Below are positions 1-8,654 of a stretch of 64,000 nucleotides of DNA, piece after piece (the first letter of the stretch is position 1; each line of letters begins with the position of its first letter). The notes beneath the pieces were generated by a model. The model had not been told where the DNA came from. It ran no database searches and saw nothing but the letters and a program-made list of their open reading frames with translations. The translations under genes and the position numbers were made by a program. Source of the DNA: Natronococcus pandeyae. Lineage in GTDB: Archaea; Halobacteriota; Halobacteria; Halobacteriales; Natrialbaceae. The stretch lies in assembly GCF_008122205.1 (NCBI RefSeq), contig NZ_PHNJ01000001.1, positions 124,001 to 188,000 on the forward strand. The letters are read 5' to 3'.

Positions 1-219
1 GGCCTCGAGCGAGGCTATCGGGGGATGCCGGTGCTCGACGACGAGACGCTGGCGTGGCAGCGGACCGACGGCGGCCGATCGTCGGTGTTCGTCACCGGCG
101 CGCTGGCGGCTGGAACTGTCGGTCCCCTGGCGGGGAACGTCGCCGGCGCGCGGCGGGCCGCCGATCGACTGGCAGCACCGATCGCTGCTGACAAGAGACC
201 GTCACTGCCGGCCGACTGA
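1..219 (+). CDS. C-terminal end of a probable FAD/NAD(P)-dependent oxidoreductase (5' truncated)
   Basis: The reading frame is open from the first base and ends in TGA at 217-219, so only the last 72 residues are visible. The tail contains FVTGALAAGTVGPLAGNVAG followed by ARRAADRL. This resembles the terminal helix of flavin-dependent oxidoreductases, where a GD/GA-type motif contacts the FAD and leads into a final helix. An ATG at 25 lies inside the frame, but the coding signal continues upstream of it, so it is unlikely to be the start. The family call is an inference from this short tail; the substrate cannot be told. Confidence 0.5.
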   Translation, partial: GLERGYRGMPVLDDETLAWQRTDGGRSSVFVTGALAAGTVGPLAGNVAGARRAADRLAAPIAADKRPSLPAD

Positions 220-309
220 CGACACAGCTAGCCGGTCGATCGCTGGAGTCTCCGCCCGGACCCAGGAACTATCCGTACCGTTTTGTGTCCGTGTATAGTA
301 TTGTGCTAT

Positions 310-681
310 ATGGGCAAGATCAAACCGCCGGAACTGGACGAGCACCTCTCGAGCGGCGACGACCCCTACGTCCTCGACATCAGACCGCGTGAAGCCTACC
401 AGCGCGGTCACATAGAGGGGAGCCGAAACGTCCCGGTCTACGCCGACCTCCGCCGGGGTGACGAAGCCGAACTCCGGGACTCGCTCGACGATATTCCCGG
501 CGACGAGACAGTCGTCACGGTCTGCAAGGCGGGGATCGTCGCCCGAAAGGCGACGTCGCTGCTCGAGGGGGAGGGGTACGACGCCGCGACGCTCGCCGGC
601 GGAATGCGGGGCTGGAACGGCTACCAGAACGGGTCGGTCGGCTACCGCCTGCGGTCGACGATCGCTCGGCTGTTTCCGTAA
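310..681 (+). CDS. Single-domain rhodanese-like sulfurtransferase
   Basis: A 123-residue protein covering one rhodanese domain. It has the N-terminal VLDIRPREAYQRGHIEGS segment and an active-site loop VCKAGIVARKA with the predicted persulfide cysteine at residue 72, followed by LAGGMRGW. Single-domain rhodaneses carry sulfane sulfur as a cysteine persulfide and pass it to acceptors such as cyanide or sulfur-relay proteins; the physiological acceptor here is unknown. I chose the ATG at 310 because homology begins there. An upstream in-frame start at 283 would add nine residues with no rhodanese character. There is no signal peptide, so it should be cytosolic. Confidence 0.85.
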   Translation: MGKIKPPELDEHLSSGDDPYVLDIRPREAYQRGHIEGSRNVPVYADLRRGDEAELRDSLDDIPGDETVVTVCKAGIVARKATSLLEGEGYDAATLAGGMRGWNGYQNGSVGYRLRSTIARLFP

Positions 682-737
682 GTCGTCCTGCAACTCCGGA
701 GATATCCACGAACGTGGATTACGGACGAAAGGCGAAA

Positions 738-746
738 GCGTTTTTG
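738..746 (+). promoter_or_regulatory. Candidate TATA box with BRE for purS
   Basis: A CGAAAG element (733-738) runs directly into a T-rich core, a BRE/TATA arrangement typical of haloarchaea. The purS ATG is at 771, about 28 bases from the core, which would give a nearly leaderless transcript. This supports purS starting at 771 rather than at the upstream in-frame ATG at 714. Confidence 0.45.
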
Positions 747-770
747 AGCACGGATACGGGGTACCAGATA

Positions 771-1022
771 ATGACGGCCTACACCGCGACGGTGACGGTT
801 CGACTCAAACGCGGCGTCCTCGATCCCGAGGCGGAGACGACGAAACAGGCGCTCGAGCGCCTGGATTTCGAACTCGAGGACCTGCGCTCGACCGACCGCT
901 TCGAGATCGACCTCGACGCCGCGTCCGCCGACGCCGCTCACGAGCGCGCGAGCGAGATGGCGGAACGACTGCTCGCGAACCCGACCATCCACGACTACGA
1001 CGTGGAGGTCGACGAGCGGTAG
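771..1022 (+). CDS. purS: Phosphoribosylformylglycinamidine synthase subunit PurS
   Basis: An 83-residue protein of PurS size and pattern: TATVTVRLKRGVLDPEAETT, then LERLDFELEDLRSTDRFEIDL and a C-terminal helix. PurS is the small structural subunit that bridges PurQ (glutaminase) and PurL (synthetase) in the complex that makes formylglycinamidine ribonucleotide, the fourth step of purine synthesis. The ATG at 771 fits the family length and the promoter position; an in-frame ATG at 714 would add 19 unrelated residues. purQ follows downstream. The TAG stop (1020-1022) directly abuts an ATG at 1023 that opens the first of two mini-ORFs. purL is not in this window. Confidence 0.9.
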   Translation: MTAYTATVTVRLKRGVLDPEAETTKQALERLDFELEDLRSTDRFEIDLDAASADAAHERASEMAERLLANPTIHDYDVEVDER

Positions 1023-1085
1023 ATGACGGTCTCGATCACACCGACCGAGACTGTCGGTTGCAACACTGCGGGGTGTCGACTGTGA
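1023..1085 (+). CDS. Possible 20-codon mini-ORF 1 between purS and purQ
   Basis: ATG at 1023 directly follows the purS stop. The frame encodes MTVSITPTETVGCNTAGCRL and ends in TGA at 1083-1085. That stop overlaps the GTG at 1082 opening the next mini-ORF, forming GTGA. The first five residues, MTVSI, equal the PurQ N-terminus. This could be a coupled leader peptide or only the remnant of a tandem duplication of the purQ start. Translation is not shown by sequence alone. Confidence 0.3.
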   Translation: MTVSITPTETVGCNTAGCRL

Positions 1086-1140
1086 GGGTCTCGATCACAC
1101 CGACCGAGACTGTCGGTCGACACACCGGGGGGTGGCGACT
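1023..1140 (+). repeat. Two tandem 59-bp units between purS and purQ
   Basis: Units 1023-1081 and 1082-1140 are imperfect copies sharing the block GTCTCGATCACACCGACCGA and its continuation ACTGTCGGT. The first 15 bases of each unit also match the first 15 bases of purQ at 1141 closely, so the same start-like segment occurs three times at exactly 59-base spacing. Each unit contains a small inverted repeat, ACCGAC ... GTCGGT, with a seven-base loop. Because 59 is not a multiple of three, each start lies in a different frame. Confidence 0.9.
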
Positions 1141-1144
1141 GTGA
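1082..1144 (+). CDS. Possible 20-codon mini-ORF 2 coupled to purQ
   Basis: GTG at 1082 opens a frame encoding MRVSITPTETVGRHTGGWRL and ending in TGA at 1142-1144. That stop overlaps the purQ GTG at 1141 in a second GTGA. The peptide matches mini-ORF 1 at 14 of 20 positions, including the full run VSITPTETVG. If ribosomes traverse purS, mini-ORF 1 and mini-ORF 2, purQ would be translated by stop-start coupling. A neutral duplication that merely kept the frame geometry is the alternative. Confidence 0.3.
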   Translation: MRVSITPTETVGRHTGGWRL

Positions 1145-1833
1145 CAGTCTCGATCGTCCGCTTCGGCGGTTCGAACTGCGACCGCGACGCCGAGCGCGCC
1201 CTCGAGCACCTCGGCATCGACGCCGAGATCGTCTGGCACGAGGACGGCCTCCCCGCCGACACCACGGGGATCGTCTTGCCGGGCGGCTTCTCCTACGGTG
1301 ACTACCTCCGCGCGGGTGCGATGGCCGCTCGCTCGCCGATCATGGCCGAGGTCCGCGAGGCCGCCGCCGACGGGACGCCCGTCCTCGGCGTCTGCAACGG
1401 CGCCCAGATCGGCTGCGAGTCGGGACTCACCGAGGGCGCGTTCACCACGAACGAGAGCGCCCGGTTCCAGTGCGAGCGCGTCTTCCTGCGCGTCGAGCGC
1501 GCCGACACGCCCTGGACCGACGCCTACGACGAGGGCGAGGTCATCGAGGTGCCGATCGCCCACGGCGAGGGTCGCTACGAGATCGACGACGACCGACTGG
1601 CCGAACTCGAGGACGAGAACCGCGTTCTGTTCCGGTACTGTGACGAATCCGGCGAGACGGGATCGGACGTGAACCCGAACGGGTCCAAACACAACGTCGC
1701 AGGCGTGCTCGGCGACCGAGATACCGTCGCGGTGCTGATGCCCCACCCCGAACGCGCCACGTTGCCGGACGTCGGGCCGACCGACGGTCAGGGTATTCTC
1801 CGCGGCTTCGAGTCGGTCGCCGACGGCGTCTAA
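1141..1833 (+). CDS. purQ: Phosphoribosylformylglycinamidine synthase subunit PurQ (glutaminase)
   Basis: A 230-residue class I glutamine amidotransferase. It begins MTVSIVRFGGSNCDRDAERA, as PurQ proteins do, has LPGGFSYGDYLRAGA, the nucleophile Cys85 in VLGVCNGAQIGC, and His202/Glu204 of the triad in MPHPERA. It releases ammonia from glutamine for PurL. I chose GTG 1141 because the conserved N-terminus begins there and it overlaps the stop of the preceding mini-ORF; GTG 1132 would add three residues. It forms the purine unit with purS upstream. Confidence 0.9.
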   Translation: MTVSIVRFGGSNCDRDAERALEHLGIDAEIVWHEDGLPADTTGIVLPGGFSYGDYLRAGAMAARSPIMAEVREAAADGTPVLGVCNGAQIGCESGLTEGAFTTNESARFQCERVFLRVERADTPWTDAYDEGEVIEVPIAHGEGRYEIDDDRLAELEDENRVLFRYCDESGETGSDVNPNGSKHNVAGVLGDRDTVAVLMPHPERATLPDVGPTDGQGILRGFESVADGV

Positions 1834-1981
1834 CGGCAGCCGATACATTTATTTTCCAACCACTGCGATTCTTGGCAGAAACCGGGCGGAGTGGGGATCG
1901 TGCTGTCGGCTCGGTCCGAGCGGCGATCGATCGGTCCGAGCCGGTTCGCTGAGCTACCGGGTTTCCGCCAGCGCACGGCTC

Positions 1982-4900
1982 ATGAACAGGGACACTCGCG
2001 TCGTCTACGTCGGCTCTAACACACCTGCGACCGTCGAACGAGCCCTCGGTACGGTCGGCGCTACGGTCGACGTCGTCGAGACGGCCGCCGACTGTCTGCG
2101 CCGCCTCTCGAGTGCGGACTGTATCGTAACGGCGGGCGTCCTTCCGGATGCGACCTGTCTCGAACTCTGCGTCCAGATCCGGCACCGTCGATCGGACGTG
2201 CCGATCGTCGTGTTTCCGGCGACCGGAAGCGAGGCACTCGCCGGGGCGGTGGTCGCCGCCGGTGCGGACGGCTACGTCCCGCGCTCGCAGGGAGTCGAGA
2301 CGCTCTCGAGTCGCGTTTCCAGGCTGTTGCCAGCGGACGACACCTCGTTTGACACCGCCGACTCGGGGCCGGAGGACCCGTCGAAACGACTCGAGTTGCT
2401 CGTCGATCAGTCGCCGCTCGCGATCGTCGAGTGGAACCTCGAGTTCGAGGCGATCAGCTGGAATCCGGCGGCGACGGAGCTGTTCGGCTATACGCCACGG
2501 GAGGCGCTCGGTCGGTCGGCCCTCGAGCTGATCGTCGCCGACGCGGACAGGGAGGACGTGAAGAGTCACTGGGAGCGCCTCGTCGACGCTAGCGCCGCCG
2601 AGGGATCGTCCCGGAACGTCAACCGCAACGTCCGCGAGGATGGCTCCGTGATCACCTGCGAGTGGTTCAACACGCCGCTGGTCGACGACAGCGGCGAGGT
2701 AGTCAGCGTCCTCTCGTTCGGCCAGGACGTCACCGACGAACTCGAGCGCGCGAACGCGCTCGAGGCGCTCCAGGAGACGACCCACGAGCTCATGCGAGCC
2801 GCGTCGGTCGACGAGATCGCCGAGATCGCCATGAACGCGACCGAGACCGTGATCGACCGCTCGCTGGCCGGAATCCGGTTCTACGACGACGAGACGGAGC
2901 GACTCGAGATCGCCGCGACGACGAGCCGGCTCGAGCGCACTACGGGGACGCTTCCGCCGGTCGGCCCCGGCGACGGAGTCCTCTGGGACGCCTACGAGCG
3001 CCAGGAGCCGATCGTCGTCGACGACGCCTCGACCGAACTGGTCCCCTACGAAATCGATCACCACGTCGAGAGCGCCATCTTCCACCCGCTCGGGGAACAC
3101 GGCCTGCTGTCGATCGGCTCGACGGGACAGCGCGAACTCGAGGCCACAGACGTCCACCTCGTCCACGTGCTCGCCGCGACGGTGGAAGCGGCGCTCGACC
3201 GGGCGGCGCGCGAACGCGAACTCGAGCGCGCGAAGACGATCCTCGAGACCGTCGGCGACGGGATCTGCGTGCTGGATCGCGACGGATGCTTCGCCACGGT
3301 CAACGACACCATGGCGGAGATGACCGGCTACGACCGGGACGAACTCGTCGGAAAACACGCGTCGGCGGTGCTGACCGAAGAGAGTCTCGAACGAGGCCGG
3401 AGACGGGTTCGAAAACTCGTCTCGGCCGACGAGCGCGGCGTCACGACGGCCGAAGTGACGATCGTTACGCGGTCGGGAGCGCGGATCCCGAGCGAGGTCA
3501 ACGCGACGCTGCTATCCGCGGACGACGAACTCGAGGGGGTCGTCGGAATCGTCCGCGACATCAGCGATCGCAAGCGCATGGAGCGCGAACTCGTCGACCG
3601 GCGAGCGAAGATCGAGAGCCTCCACGAGATCGCCTCGCTGCTCGACGACTGCGACCAGCCTGCGGAGATCTACGATCTCACGGTAATCGCCGCGGAAGAC
3701 GTCCTCAACTTCGACGTCTGCGTCGTCGATCGCGTGGTCGGTGACTATCTCGAAAAAGCGGCGCTCTCTTCGCATATCGCCGACGCGGACTACGTCGAAC
3801 GATTTCACGTCACGGAGGGAATCGCCGGGAAGACCTACCGAGACCAGCAAACGTATCGTCTCGACGAGGCCGAATCGTCCGAGGAGGGAGTCAACGAAAC
3901 CGACACCTACGAGTCGCTCCTCAGTGTCCCGATCGGTGAGCACGGCGTCTTTCAGGCGGCATCCACGAAACGGGACGCGTTCGATCGCGACGACGTCGAA
4001 CTGACCGAGTTGCTGCTCTCTCACGTCACCGATCGACTCGACCAGCTAGCGTCGCAGGCGGAGCTCAAGGACGAACGCGACCGGTTCGTCGCGCTGTTCG
4101 AGAACGTCCCGGACGCGGTCGTCAGCATCCGCTACCGCGGGGACGAACCGATCGTCGAAGCGGTCAACGCCGCGTTCGAGCGCGTCTTCGGCTACGACGA
4201 ATCCGAAATCACCGGCGAACCGCTGGACGACTATCTCGTTCCACCCGACAGAGCCGCCGAGGCGACGGCGATCAACCGTCGCGTCCACGAGGGAGATATC
4301 ATCGAAGCCGAAGCCAAGCGCCGGACTGCCGACGGTCTTCGCGACTTCATGATACGGGTCGTTCCGATCGAGATCGGGAGGTCGACGAGTCGCGCGTTCG
4401 GACTCTACACCGACATCACCGAACAGAAACAGCGCCAGAAACGCGTCGAGATCCTCAATCGCGTCCTGCGCCACGACCTGCGCAACGGGATGAACATCGT
4501 CGACGGCTGCGCCGAGATGCTCGCCGAAACCGTCGACGACGAGCACGCCGAATACGTGGCGACGATCCAGGACCGGGCCGCCGACCTCACCGATCTCGCC
4601 GAAAAGACGCGCGCCGTCGAACACACTCTCGAGCGAACTTCCGGCGGCACGGGACCGATCGACGTCTCCGCGATGGTCGGGCGAACGCTCTCGCAGTTCG
4701 AGCGCGAGTATCCGTGCGTCGAACTCGAGCGATCCGTCCCGGACGAGGTCTTCGCGCGCGCCGACGAGTACCTCGAGATGGCGCTCTCGCAGTTGCTCGA
4801 GAACGCGGCCGAACACCACGACAGGCCGACGCCGACGGTCGAGATAACGCTTCGCGACCAGGTGGACGACGGCGTAATCGTCCTGTCGGTCGCCGACGAC

Positions 4901-5119
4901 GGGCCCGGCATCCCCAGAGCGGAACGTGAACTGCTCGAGGAAGAACGAGAGATCACTCAGCTTCGACACGCCAGCGGTCTCGGGCTCTGGCTGGTCGACT
5001 GGGTCGTCACACAGTCGGGGGGCCAGCTTTCGTTCGCGGACAACGAGCCGCGCGGGACCGTCATCACGCTCGAGGTGCCGCGAGCGGACCCCGAGACGGT
5101 CGCGTCCGACGGCGATTGA
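1982..5119 (+). CDS. Multi-sensor histidine kinase (pseudo-receiver, PAS, GAF, PAS, GAF, PAS, HisKA, HATPase)
   Basis: A 1045-residue soluble kinase with no membrane segment. Approximate domain order: receiver-like 1-115, PAS 137-260, GAF 262-410, PAS 418-535, GAF 545-690, PAS 700-815, dimerisation/phospho-acceptor 820-890 and ATPase 925-1035. The phospho-accepting His is residue 831 in RVLRHDLRNGMN. ATP-binding boxes are ENAAEHHD, DDGPGIP and SGLGLWLVDW. The receiver-like domain reads CIVTAGVLPD where [10 protein letters not shown] is usual, so the phosphorylatable Asp is replaced by Ala. No response regulator lies next to it. The signal is unknown; a cytosolic redox or small-molecule input is inferred. 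Confidence 0.88.
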   Translation: MNRDTRVVYVGSNTPATVERALGTVGATVDVVETAADCLRRLSSADCIVTAGVLPDATCLELCVQIRHRRSDVPIVVFPATGSEALAGAVVAAGADGYVPRSQGVETLSSRVSRLLPADDTSFDTADSGPEDPSKRLELLVDQSPLAIVEWNLEFEAISWNPAATELFGYTPREALGRSALELIVADADREDVKSHWERLVDASAAEGSSRNVNRNVREDGSVITCEWFNTPLVDDSGEVVSVLSFGQDVTDELERANALEALQETTHELMRAASVDEIAEIAMNATETVIDRSLAGIRFYDDETERLEIAATTSRLERTTGTLPPVGPGDGVLWDAYERQEPIVVDDASTELVPYEIDHHVESAIFHPLGEHGLLSIGSTGQRELEATDVHLVHVLAATVEAALDRAARERELERAKTILETVGDGICVLDRDGCFATVNDTMAEMTGYDRDELVGKHASAVLTEESLERGRRRVRKLVSADERGVTTAEVTIVTRSGARIPSEVNATLLSADDELEGVVGIVRDISDRKRMERELVDRRAKIESLHEIASLLDDCDQPAEIYDLTVIAAEDVLNFDVCVVDRVVGDYLEKAALSSHIADADYVERFHVTEGIAGKTYRDQQTYRLDEAESSEEGVNETDTYESLLSVPIGEHGVFQAASTKRDAFDRDDVELTELLLSHVTDRLDQLASQAELKDERDRFVALFENVPDAVVSIRYRGDEPIVEAVNAAFERVFGYDESEITGEPLDDYLVPPDRAAEATAINRRVHEGDIIEAEAKRRTADGLRDFMIRVVPIEIGRSTSRAFGLYTDITEQKQRQKRVEILNRVLRHDLRNGMNIVDGCAEMLAETVDDEHAEYVATIQDRAADLTDLAEKTRAVEHTLERTSGGTGPIDVSAMVGRTLSQFEREYPCVELERSVPDEVFARADEYLEMALSQLLENAAEHHDRPTPTVEITLRDQVDDGVIVLSVADDGPGIPRAERELLEEEREITQLRHASGLGLWLVDWVVTQSGGQLSFADNEPRGTVITLEVPRADPETVASDGD

Positions 5120-5155
5120 TGCAGACTGAGCCGACGGCCGGTCGCGATCGGGACG

Positions 5156-6256
5156 TTACCGGGTCAGCGGCTGGTTGAACCCGCGTTCGCGCTCCATGAC
5201 GACCTCCCAGGTCAGTTCGCACTCGCAGGAGACCTGCTCGAAGACCGTCGGATCCTGCCGGAGGTCGAAGTCCTTGATCGCCTTCTGGACGAGGTCGTCG
5301 CACTCCTGGCAGTTGTGGGGTCCGCGGTCGGAGCCGTGGCCGACCGGGTCCGAGACGACGATGGCGTCGACGTCCGCGGTCTCCTCGAGGACGTGAGCGA
5401 CCGACCAGAGCCACGGCGGCCGGTAGCCGTCGTTGAAGTAGAGTTCGTCGACCATCGTGTAGCGCTGGACGTTACAGGGGTTCATCGAGACGGTGTGACA
5501 GCCCTCGACGTCGGCACAGCGTTCGATCGAGGAGATCATGTCCTCGACGGCCTCCGATTCCGTGAGGAACGGCGGCTTCATCAGCAGGTAGGCCTTGATC
5601 CCTGCGTCCGCCTCGCTGCCGGCGTCTTCGTCCGCGACTGCGGCCTCCGTACAGGCGTCCTCGAAGTCGGCGAAGTCGAAGTACTTGTTCACGCAGTCGT
5701 GACGGACGCGGTCGGTCGCGGTCTCGAGACCGATCGCGACGTCCGTGTCGACGCCGTACTGGGTGAAGTCGCCGATCTTCTCGCGGTCGACGAAGTCGGG
5801 GAGTGACTCGACGACCATCCGCTCGCGGTCGGCGAAGGTGTCGGCGATGGCGCGGCGGGTCTCTGCGCCGACCTCGCGCTCGTCGAGGAAGGAGCCGGAG
5901 GTGTAGATCTTGATGAGTTCGGCGGGCTCGTCCCCGTTCTCCTCCTCGTGTTCGAGACAGACGTCGATCTGATTCATCAGCGCCTCGTGGGAGACGGAGC
6001 CGCCGTCAACGCTCTCGGCGACGTAGCCGCACATCGTACAGCCGCCCGCGCGGGCCCACCGGCAGCCGCCGGTGTTCAGGATGATCGTCAGGCTCTGCTT
6101 GACGCCGGTCGGCGTGTTGTCCTCGTCGAGCCAGACGCGGGTCGGCTCGTGAGGGTCGTAGCTCGCCTCCTTGCGCGAGCGGATCTCCCGCATCACCTGG
6201 TTGTGGGCGTCCATCCCCTTGCCCTGCTCGTAGACGTCGGGCGTCGGTTGACTCAT
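5156..6256 (-). CDS. raSEA: Archaeosine biosynthesis radical SAM enzyme RaSEA
   Basis: A 366-residue radical-SAM protein with the cluster motif GGCRWARAGGCTMCGY (Cys65, Cys73, Cys76). Known family role: RaSEA acts with ArcS on the lysine adduct of preQ0 at tRNA position 15, cleaving it to leave the formamidine of archaeosine (G+15). The partners tgtA (51029-52510) and arcS (46405-48156) are also in this window. It converges on the kinase gene with a 36-base gap and is divergent from the rhomboid gene across 6257-6408, which must hold both promoters. The ATG at 6256 gives the expected N-terminus. Confidence 0.88.
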   Translation of the reverse strand: MSQPTPDVYEQGKGMDAHNQVMREIRSRKEASYDPHEPTRVWLDEDNTPTGVKQSLTIILNTGGCRWARAGGCTMCGYVAESVDGGSVSHEALMNQIDVCLEHEEENGDEPAELIKIYTSGSFLDEREVGAETRRAIADTFADRERMVVESLPDFVDREKIGDFTQYGVDTDVAIGLETATDRVRHDCVNKYFDFADFEDACTEAAVADEDAGSEADAGIKAYLLMKPPFLTESEAVEDMISSIERCADVEGCHTVSMNPCNVQRYTMVDELYFNDGYRPPWLWSVAHVLEETADVDAIVVSDPVGHGSDRGPHNCQECDDLVQKAIKDFDLRQDPTVFEQVSCECELTWEVVMERERGFNQPLTR

Positions 6257-6408
6257 TAGGAGTGCAAAGCGGTCCAGTGCCTAAATCGCCTTCGTCTGTC
6301 TCGGCGGCCGCCCTCTCGGCCCTCCTGGCCACGCCGGACCGCGGCTCGAACTGTCACGTTCGAGAGAATACCGAATAGTTACGATCCCGGTCTCGTAACG
6401 CATTCACA

Positions 6409-8313
6409 ATGGCTGTCACGCCCACCCAGATCGTCCTCGTGCTGACGATCCTCGCCGCGCTCGGCTTCGTGTGGCAGTACGGAGAGCGCGACCGCTGGCG
6501 CTCGCTCGTCGGAGACAGATTCCTCTACGGCGTCCCCTGGGGGACGCTCGTCACCGTCGGTATCGTCGTCGCGTTCTACCTGCTGGCCCAGGGCGGTCTC
6601 CGCCACTGGGGAGAGCCGCTCACGTACCCGTTCATCACGTGGTCGTACTTCTACCCGACCGGATGGCTCACGGCCGGTATCGCACACGGCTCGCCCGAAC
6701 ACCTGGTAGCAAACATGGTCGGGACCCTCGCGTTCGCTCCGATCGCGGAGTACGCGTGGAGTCACTATCCTCGGTCCTCGCGGAGCACGGGTCACGCTCG
6801 AGGACGATCGAAGTCCGGCGGCTGGCTGACCCGCCCCTGGATCCGAGCGGTCGTCGTGTTTCCGGCCGCGCTGCTCGCCGCTGCGTATCTCACGGCGTTC
6901 TTTTCGCTGGGACCGGGGCTCGGGTTCTCCGGCGCGGTCTTCGCTATCGCCGGATTCGCGCTCGTCACGCATCCGCTCGCGACCGTCGTCGCGCTCGTCG
7001 CCTCCAGCGCCCTGCAGCTACTGTACGAAGCCCTGACCCAGCCCGTCGTGCGCGAGGCGGTTCAGACGGGGCCACCGACGCCGCCGGAGTGGGCCGCGAT
7101 CGGATTCCAGGCGCACCTGCTGGGCTTTCTCGTCGGCGCACTCGTCGGGATCGCGCTGCTGAGACGCAGGAGACGGCGGCCGACCGGGGAGCGAGTATTC
7201 TTTGCGGCCCTCTTGCTCGGGTTCGCCCAGGCGCTCTGGCTCCTCGTCTGGCCCGCTGGCGACGACGTGTTCGTGCTCTATCGCGGTGCCGGGGCCGTGC
7301 TCGTCGTCCTGCTGGCGATGGTCGTCACGGTCGCCGTCGCGGGCAGCGACCGTCCGCTCCCCCGACCGCTCTCGAGGCTCCCCCGAGCGCCGACGCGGCG
7401 CCAGCTCGCCGTCGCCTGGCTGCTCGTGGTCTCGATCGGCTTCCTGGCGGGGACCGCGGGCGTCTTGCTCGAGGATCAGCCGCTGTTCCTCTCGCTCGGA
7501 ACGCTGCTCCTGTTCTCGCTGTTGCTCGCGCTTCCGGCGCTCCCGCCGATCGTTCCCGATCGGTGGCTCTCGAGTCCGGTCTCGCGTCGCCAGACGGCCA
7601 TCGTCTGTCTCGCCGTGCTGGCAGTACTGGTTGCCGTTCCGAGCGTCCCGTTCGGCCTGACGGTGGTCGACGACGACACCGTCCCCGGGTCCGGCGAGGT
7701 CGACGTCGAGGAGTACGCCGTCACCTACGAACGGAACGCGACGCTCGATCAGCGCTCGGTCGTAGACGTCGGCGACGAGAACGAGACTCTCGATATCCCG
7801 CAGGACGGCGTGATCGTCGTCAACGACGACCGCGAACTCGCGACGGTCGCCGTTCGCACCGATCTGCTCGAGTACGAGGGCGAGGAGACCGTCCACGTCG
7901 GCGGGTTCGGCTGGCGCGAGACCGTCCACGTCGAACGGACCGGCTGGGAGGTGACCGGGAACGAGACGGCGTACGCCGTGGATCTCGAGGTCGACGACGA
8001 GACGACCCGATCGTACACCTCCGAACCGGTGCGGGCCCACGCGGCGGTCGACGGGCAGGCGGTTCACGTCGTCCCGGCGGACGACGCGTTCCTGCTTCGG
8101 GTCACCGAGGACGGGGACGAGGTCGGCGAGGTGGCGATTCCGGAGCCCAACGAAACCGCGTCGATCGGTGACCTGGAGTTCTCGACGGCGGACGCCGACG
8201 GTCTCGAGCGCGTGGTCGCCGAAGCGGACGACGCGGAGGTCCAGATCGCCGAGCGAGAGAGCTACGAGCGCGGAGTAGACGAACCCGAACTGTACGAACG
8301 CGAAGAGGAGTGA
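6409..8313 (+). CDS. Rhomboid family intramembrane serine protease with extra membrane and exported domains
   Basis: A 634-residue membrane protein. The rhomboid core spans about residues 45-255, with HGSPEHLVANM (His93, His98, Asn102), the nucleophile Ser174 in LGFSGAVF and the partner His236 in GFQAHLLGF, so the catalytic dyad looks intact. Residues 260-435 contain further hydrophobic segments. From about 436 to the end the protein is hydrophilic and acidic and probably faces outside, starting VDDDTVPGSGEVDVEEY. Rhomboids cleave transmembrane helices of other proteins; the substrate is unknown. The large C-terminal soluble region is beyond the minimal fold. The ATG at 6409 precedes the first hydrophobic helix. 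Confidence 0.85.
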   Translation: MAVTPTQIVLVLTILAALGFVWQYGERDRWRSLVGDRFLYGVPWGTLVTVGIVVAFYLLAQGGLRHWGEPLTYPFITWSYFYPTGWLTAGIAHGSPEHLVANMVGTLAFAPIAEYAWSHYPRSSRSTGHARGRSKSGGWLTRPWIRAVVVFPAALLAAAYLTAFFSLGPGLGFSGAVFAIAGFALVTHPLATVVALVASSALQLLYEALTQPVVREAVQTGPPTPPEWAAIGFQAHLLGFLVGALVGIALLRRRRRRPTGERVFFAALLLGFAQALWLLVWPAGDDVFVLYRGAGAVLVVLLAMVVTVAVAGSDRPLPRPLSRLPRAPTRRQLAVAWLLVVSIGFLAGTAGVLLEDQPLFLSLGTLLLFSLLLALPALPPIVPDRWLSSPVSRRQTAIVCLAVLAVLVAVPSVPFGLTVVDDDTVPGSGEVDVEEYAVTYERNATLDQRSVVDVGDENETLDIPQDGVIVVNDDRELATVAVRTDLLEYEGEETVHVGGFGWRETVHVERTGWEVTGNETAYAVDLEVDDETTRSYTSEPVRAHAAVDGQAVHVVPADDAFLLRVTEDGDEVGEVAIPEPNETASIGDLEFSTADADGLERVVAEADDAEVQIAERESYERGVDEPELYEREEE

Positions 8314-8359
8314 CCGACTCGACTGCGGTCGGCCGACTGCATTGTGTCGATGCTCGCCT

Positions 8360-8548
8360 CTACAAGCGGAGTTCTCTGGTCTCGACGGCGTCACACGACG
8401 GACAGACGAACTGATACTGGACTCGACTTCCGCTCGTCGTGACCCGCCACCCGCCGTCGCCGTCGAAGTAGCCACACTGCGGACACTCGAGTTCCGACTC
8501 TTCGAACTTCGCCCGGAGTCGTTCGAACGGCGATCGGTAGGCAGACAT
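8360..8548 (-). CDS. Small zinc-finger protein (HVO_0649-type)
   Basis: A 62-residue protein with two CxxC knuckles, ECPQCGYF and FVCPSCDAV, separated by about 24 residues, which is a zinc-ribbon layout. The start MSAYRSPFERLRAKF at 8548 gives the length usual for this haloarchaeal family; longer in-frame starts exist upstream but run into the promoter region of the next gene. Function is unknown; a nucleic-acid or protein-binding role is a guess. It is divergent from the LOV regulator at 8655. Confidence 0.75.
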   Translation of the reverse strand: MSAYRSPFERLRAKFEESELECPQCGYFDGDGGWRVTTSGSRVQYQFVCPSCDAVETRELRL

Positions 8549-8654
8549 GTGGTAGCATACAACACGAACTGTCATAATGTTCAGTGCTGTCTCGTTGATA
8601 GGTCGGTCGCCACACCCACCATGGTTCTTAGGGAGTCCCGCCGTACGGAACGAT

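Noticed and set aside
458-1144. A 228-codon plus-strand frame over rhodanese, purS and the mini-ORFs
   Set aside because: Arg-rich shadow of the real genes; only its last 20 codons coincide with mini-ORF 2.
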